NCBI GenBank assembly: GCA_023255415.1
Contig: JALRIN010000067.1
Span: 1-6,065, forward strand
Reading direction: 5' to 3'
DNA from: Cypionkella sp.
Lineage (GTDB): Bacteria; Pseudomonadota; Alphaproteobacteria; Rhodobacterales; Rhodobacteraceae
Length of the DNA: 6,065 nt
This document shows positions 5,774 to 6,065 of the stretch, piece after piece (the first letter of the stretch is position 1; every line of letters begins with the position of its first letter). Both the position numbers and the translations under genes were made by a program. Below the pieces are notes generated by a model. The model was given only the letters and a program-made list of their open reading frames with translations. It made no database searches and had not been told where the DNA came from.

Positions 5774-5792
5774 ATAAGGGCGCAAATCTTAT
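5774..5792. promoter_or_regulatory. Second inverted repeat in the lysR-gcdH gap
   Basis: ATAAG (5774-5778) and CTTAT (5788-5792) are inverted arms with 9 bases between. They end directly before the GGAGG of gcdH (5793-5797). This could be an activation-site contact for the LysR protein or part of the gcdH core promoter; short arms make chance possible. Confidence 0.28.
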
Positions 5793-5803
5793 GGAGGTTC
5801 CGC

Positions 5804-6065
5804 ATGACCGATCGCCCCACACTCAAGGCCAAAGATGCCCCCGATCTGGGCCGCTTTGATTGGCAAGACCCGTTCCGGCTGAATGATCAGCTGACCGAAG
5901 AAGAACGCATGCTGCGCGATGGCGCACGCGCCTACGCCCAAGAAAAGCTGCAGCCTCGGGTGATCGCGGCCTATCGCGAGGAATCTACCGACCCCGCGAT
6001 TTTCCGCGAGATGGGCGAGATGGGGCTTTTGGGCACCACCATCCCCGAGGCCTACGGCGGGCTGG
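5804..6065 (+). CDS. gcdH: Glutaryl-CoA dehydrogenase, N-terminal part (cut by right window edge)
   Basis: The first 87 residues of an acyl-CoA dehydrogenase that I recognise as glutaryl-CoA dehydrogenase. The block 'FDWQDPFRLNDQLTEEERML' (18-37), followed by 'ARAYAQEKLQPRV' and 'FREMGEMGLLGTTIPEAYGG', is characteristic of GcdH rather than of other acyl-CoA dehydrogenases. The enzyme oxidises and decarboxylates glutaryl-CoA to crotonyl-CoA with FAD, passing electrons to electron-transfer flavoprotein, in lysine, tryptophan and glutarate breakdown. The catalytic glutamate and most of the usual 390-400 residues are beyond the window. The start has GGAGG (5793-5797) 6 bases upstream. It is divergent from the LysR gene, its likely regulator. 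Confidence 0.92.
   Translation, partial: MTDRPTLKAKDAPDLGRFDWQDPFRLNDQLTEEERMLRDGARAYAQEKLQPRVIAAYREESTDPAIFREMGEMGLLGTTIPEAYGGL

Noticed and set aside
1..6065. CRISPR arrays, tRNA or rRNA genes, insertion sequences, origin
   Set aside because: No regularly spaced repeats, cloverleaf-like segment, transposase reading frame or clustered DnaA boxes were seen on either strand.

Overview
The window looks like chromosomal DNA of an alphaproteobacterium, most likely a member of the Rhodobacteraceae. It is about 60-65% G+C through most genes, and its thyX, nrdR, GcvA-like LysR and glutaryl-CoA dehydrogenase proteins read as typical for that group. This placement comes from recognising the proteins by eye; no database search was run. 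Eight genes can be supported, six complete and two cut by the window edges.

Left part (1-1680). At the left edge, on the minus strand, is the 5' end of an HNH-nuclease-type gene. It is visibly AT-richer than its surroundings (about 45% G+C) and starts 4 bases after the thyX stop codon. Upstream of it on the same strand is thyX, the flavin-dependent thymidylate synthase. thyX is divergent from gloA (glyoxalase I) across a 153-base promoter region. gloA converges on nrdR, and both share a strong bidirectional terminator hairpin at 1649-1678.

Middle part (1681-3368). nrdR, the ATP-cone repressor of ribonucleotide reductase genes, is on the minus strand. It is divergent from a gene for a secreted-looking dienelactone hydrolase family protein. 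The 332-base gap between them holds a perfect DnaA box, a cluster of CTAG-containing repeats and a 9-bp inverted repeat, but no gene that I can support. thyX and nrdR both concern dNTP supply, though they are separate transcription units here.

Right part (3369-6065). A PuuB-like FAD-dependent amine or amino-acid oxidoreductase lies downstream of a LysR regulator on the minus strand, with a 56-base gap. The regulator is divergent from gcdH (glutaryl-CoA dehydrogenase), which runs off the right edge. This resembles a gcdR-gcdH catabolic locus for lysine, tryptophan or glutarate. The oxidoreductase may belong to the same regulon, possibly deaminating an upstream amine. The LysR-gcdH gap contains a good dyad of T-N11-A form that covers the regulator's own ribosome binding site.

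Most of the window is ordinary core metabolism. The item most likely to lead to something less ordinary is the foreign-looking HNH gene at the left edge. Its C-terminal part and downstream neighbours are outside the window, so any claim about a defence system there is inference.
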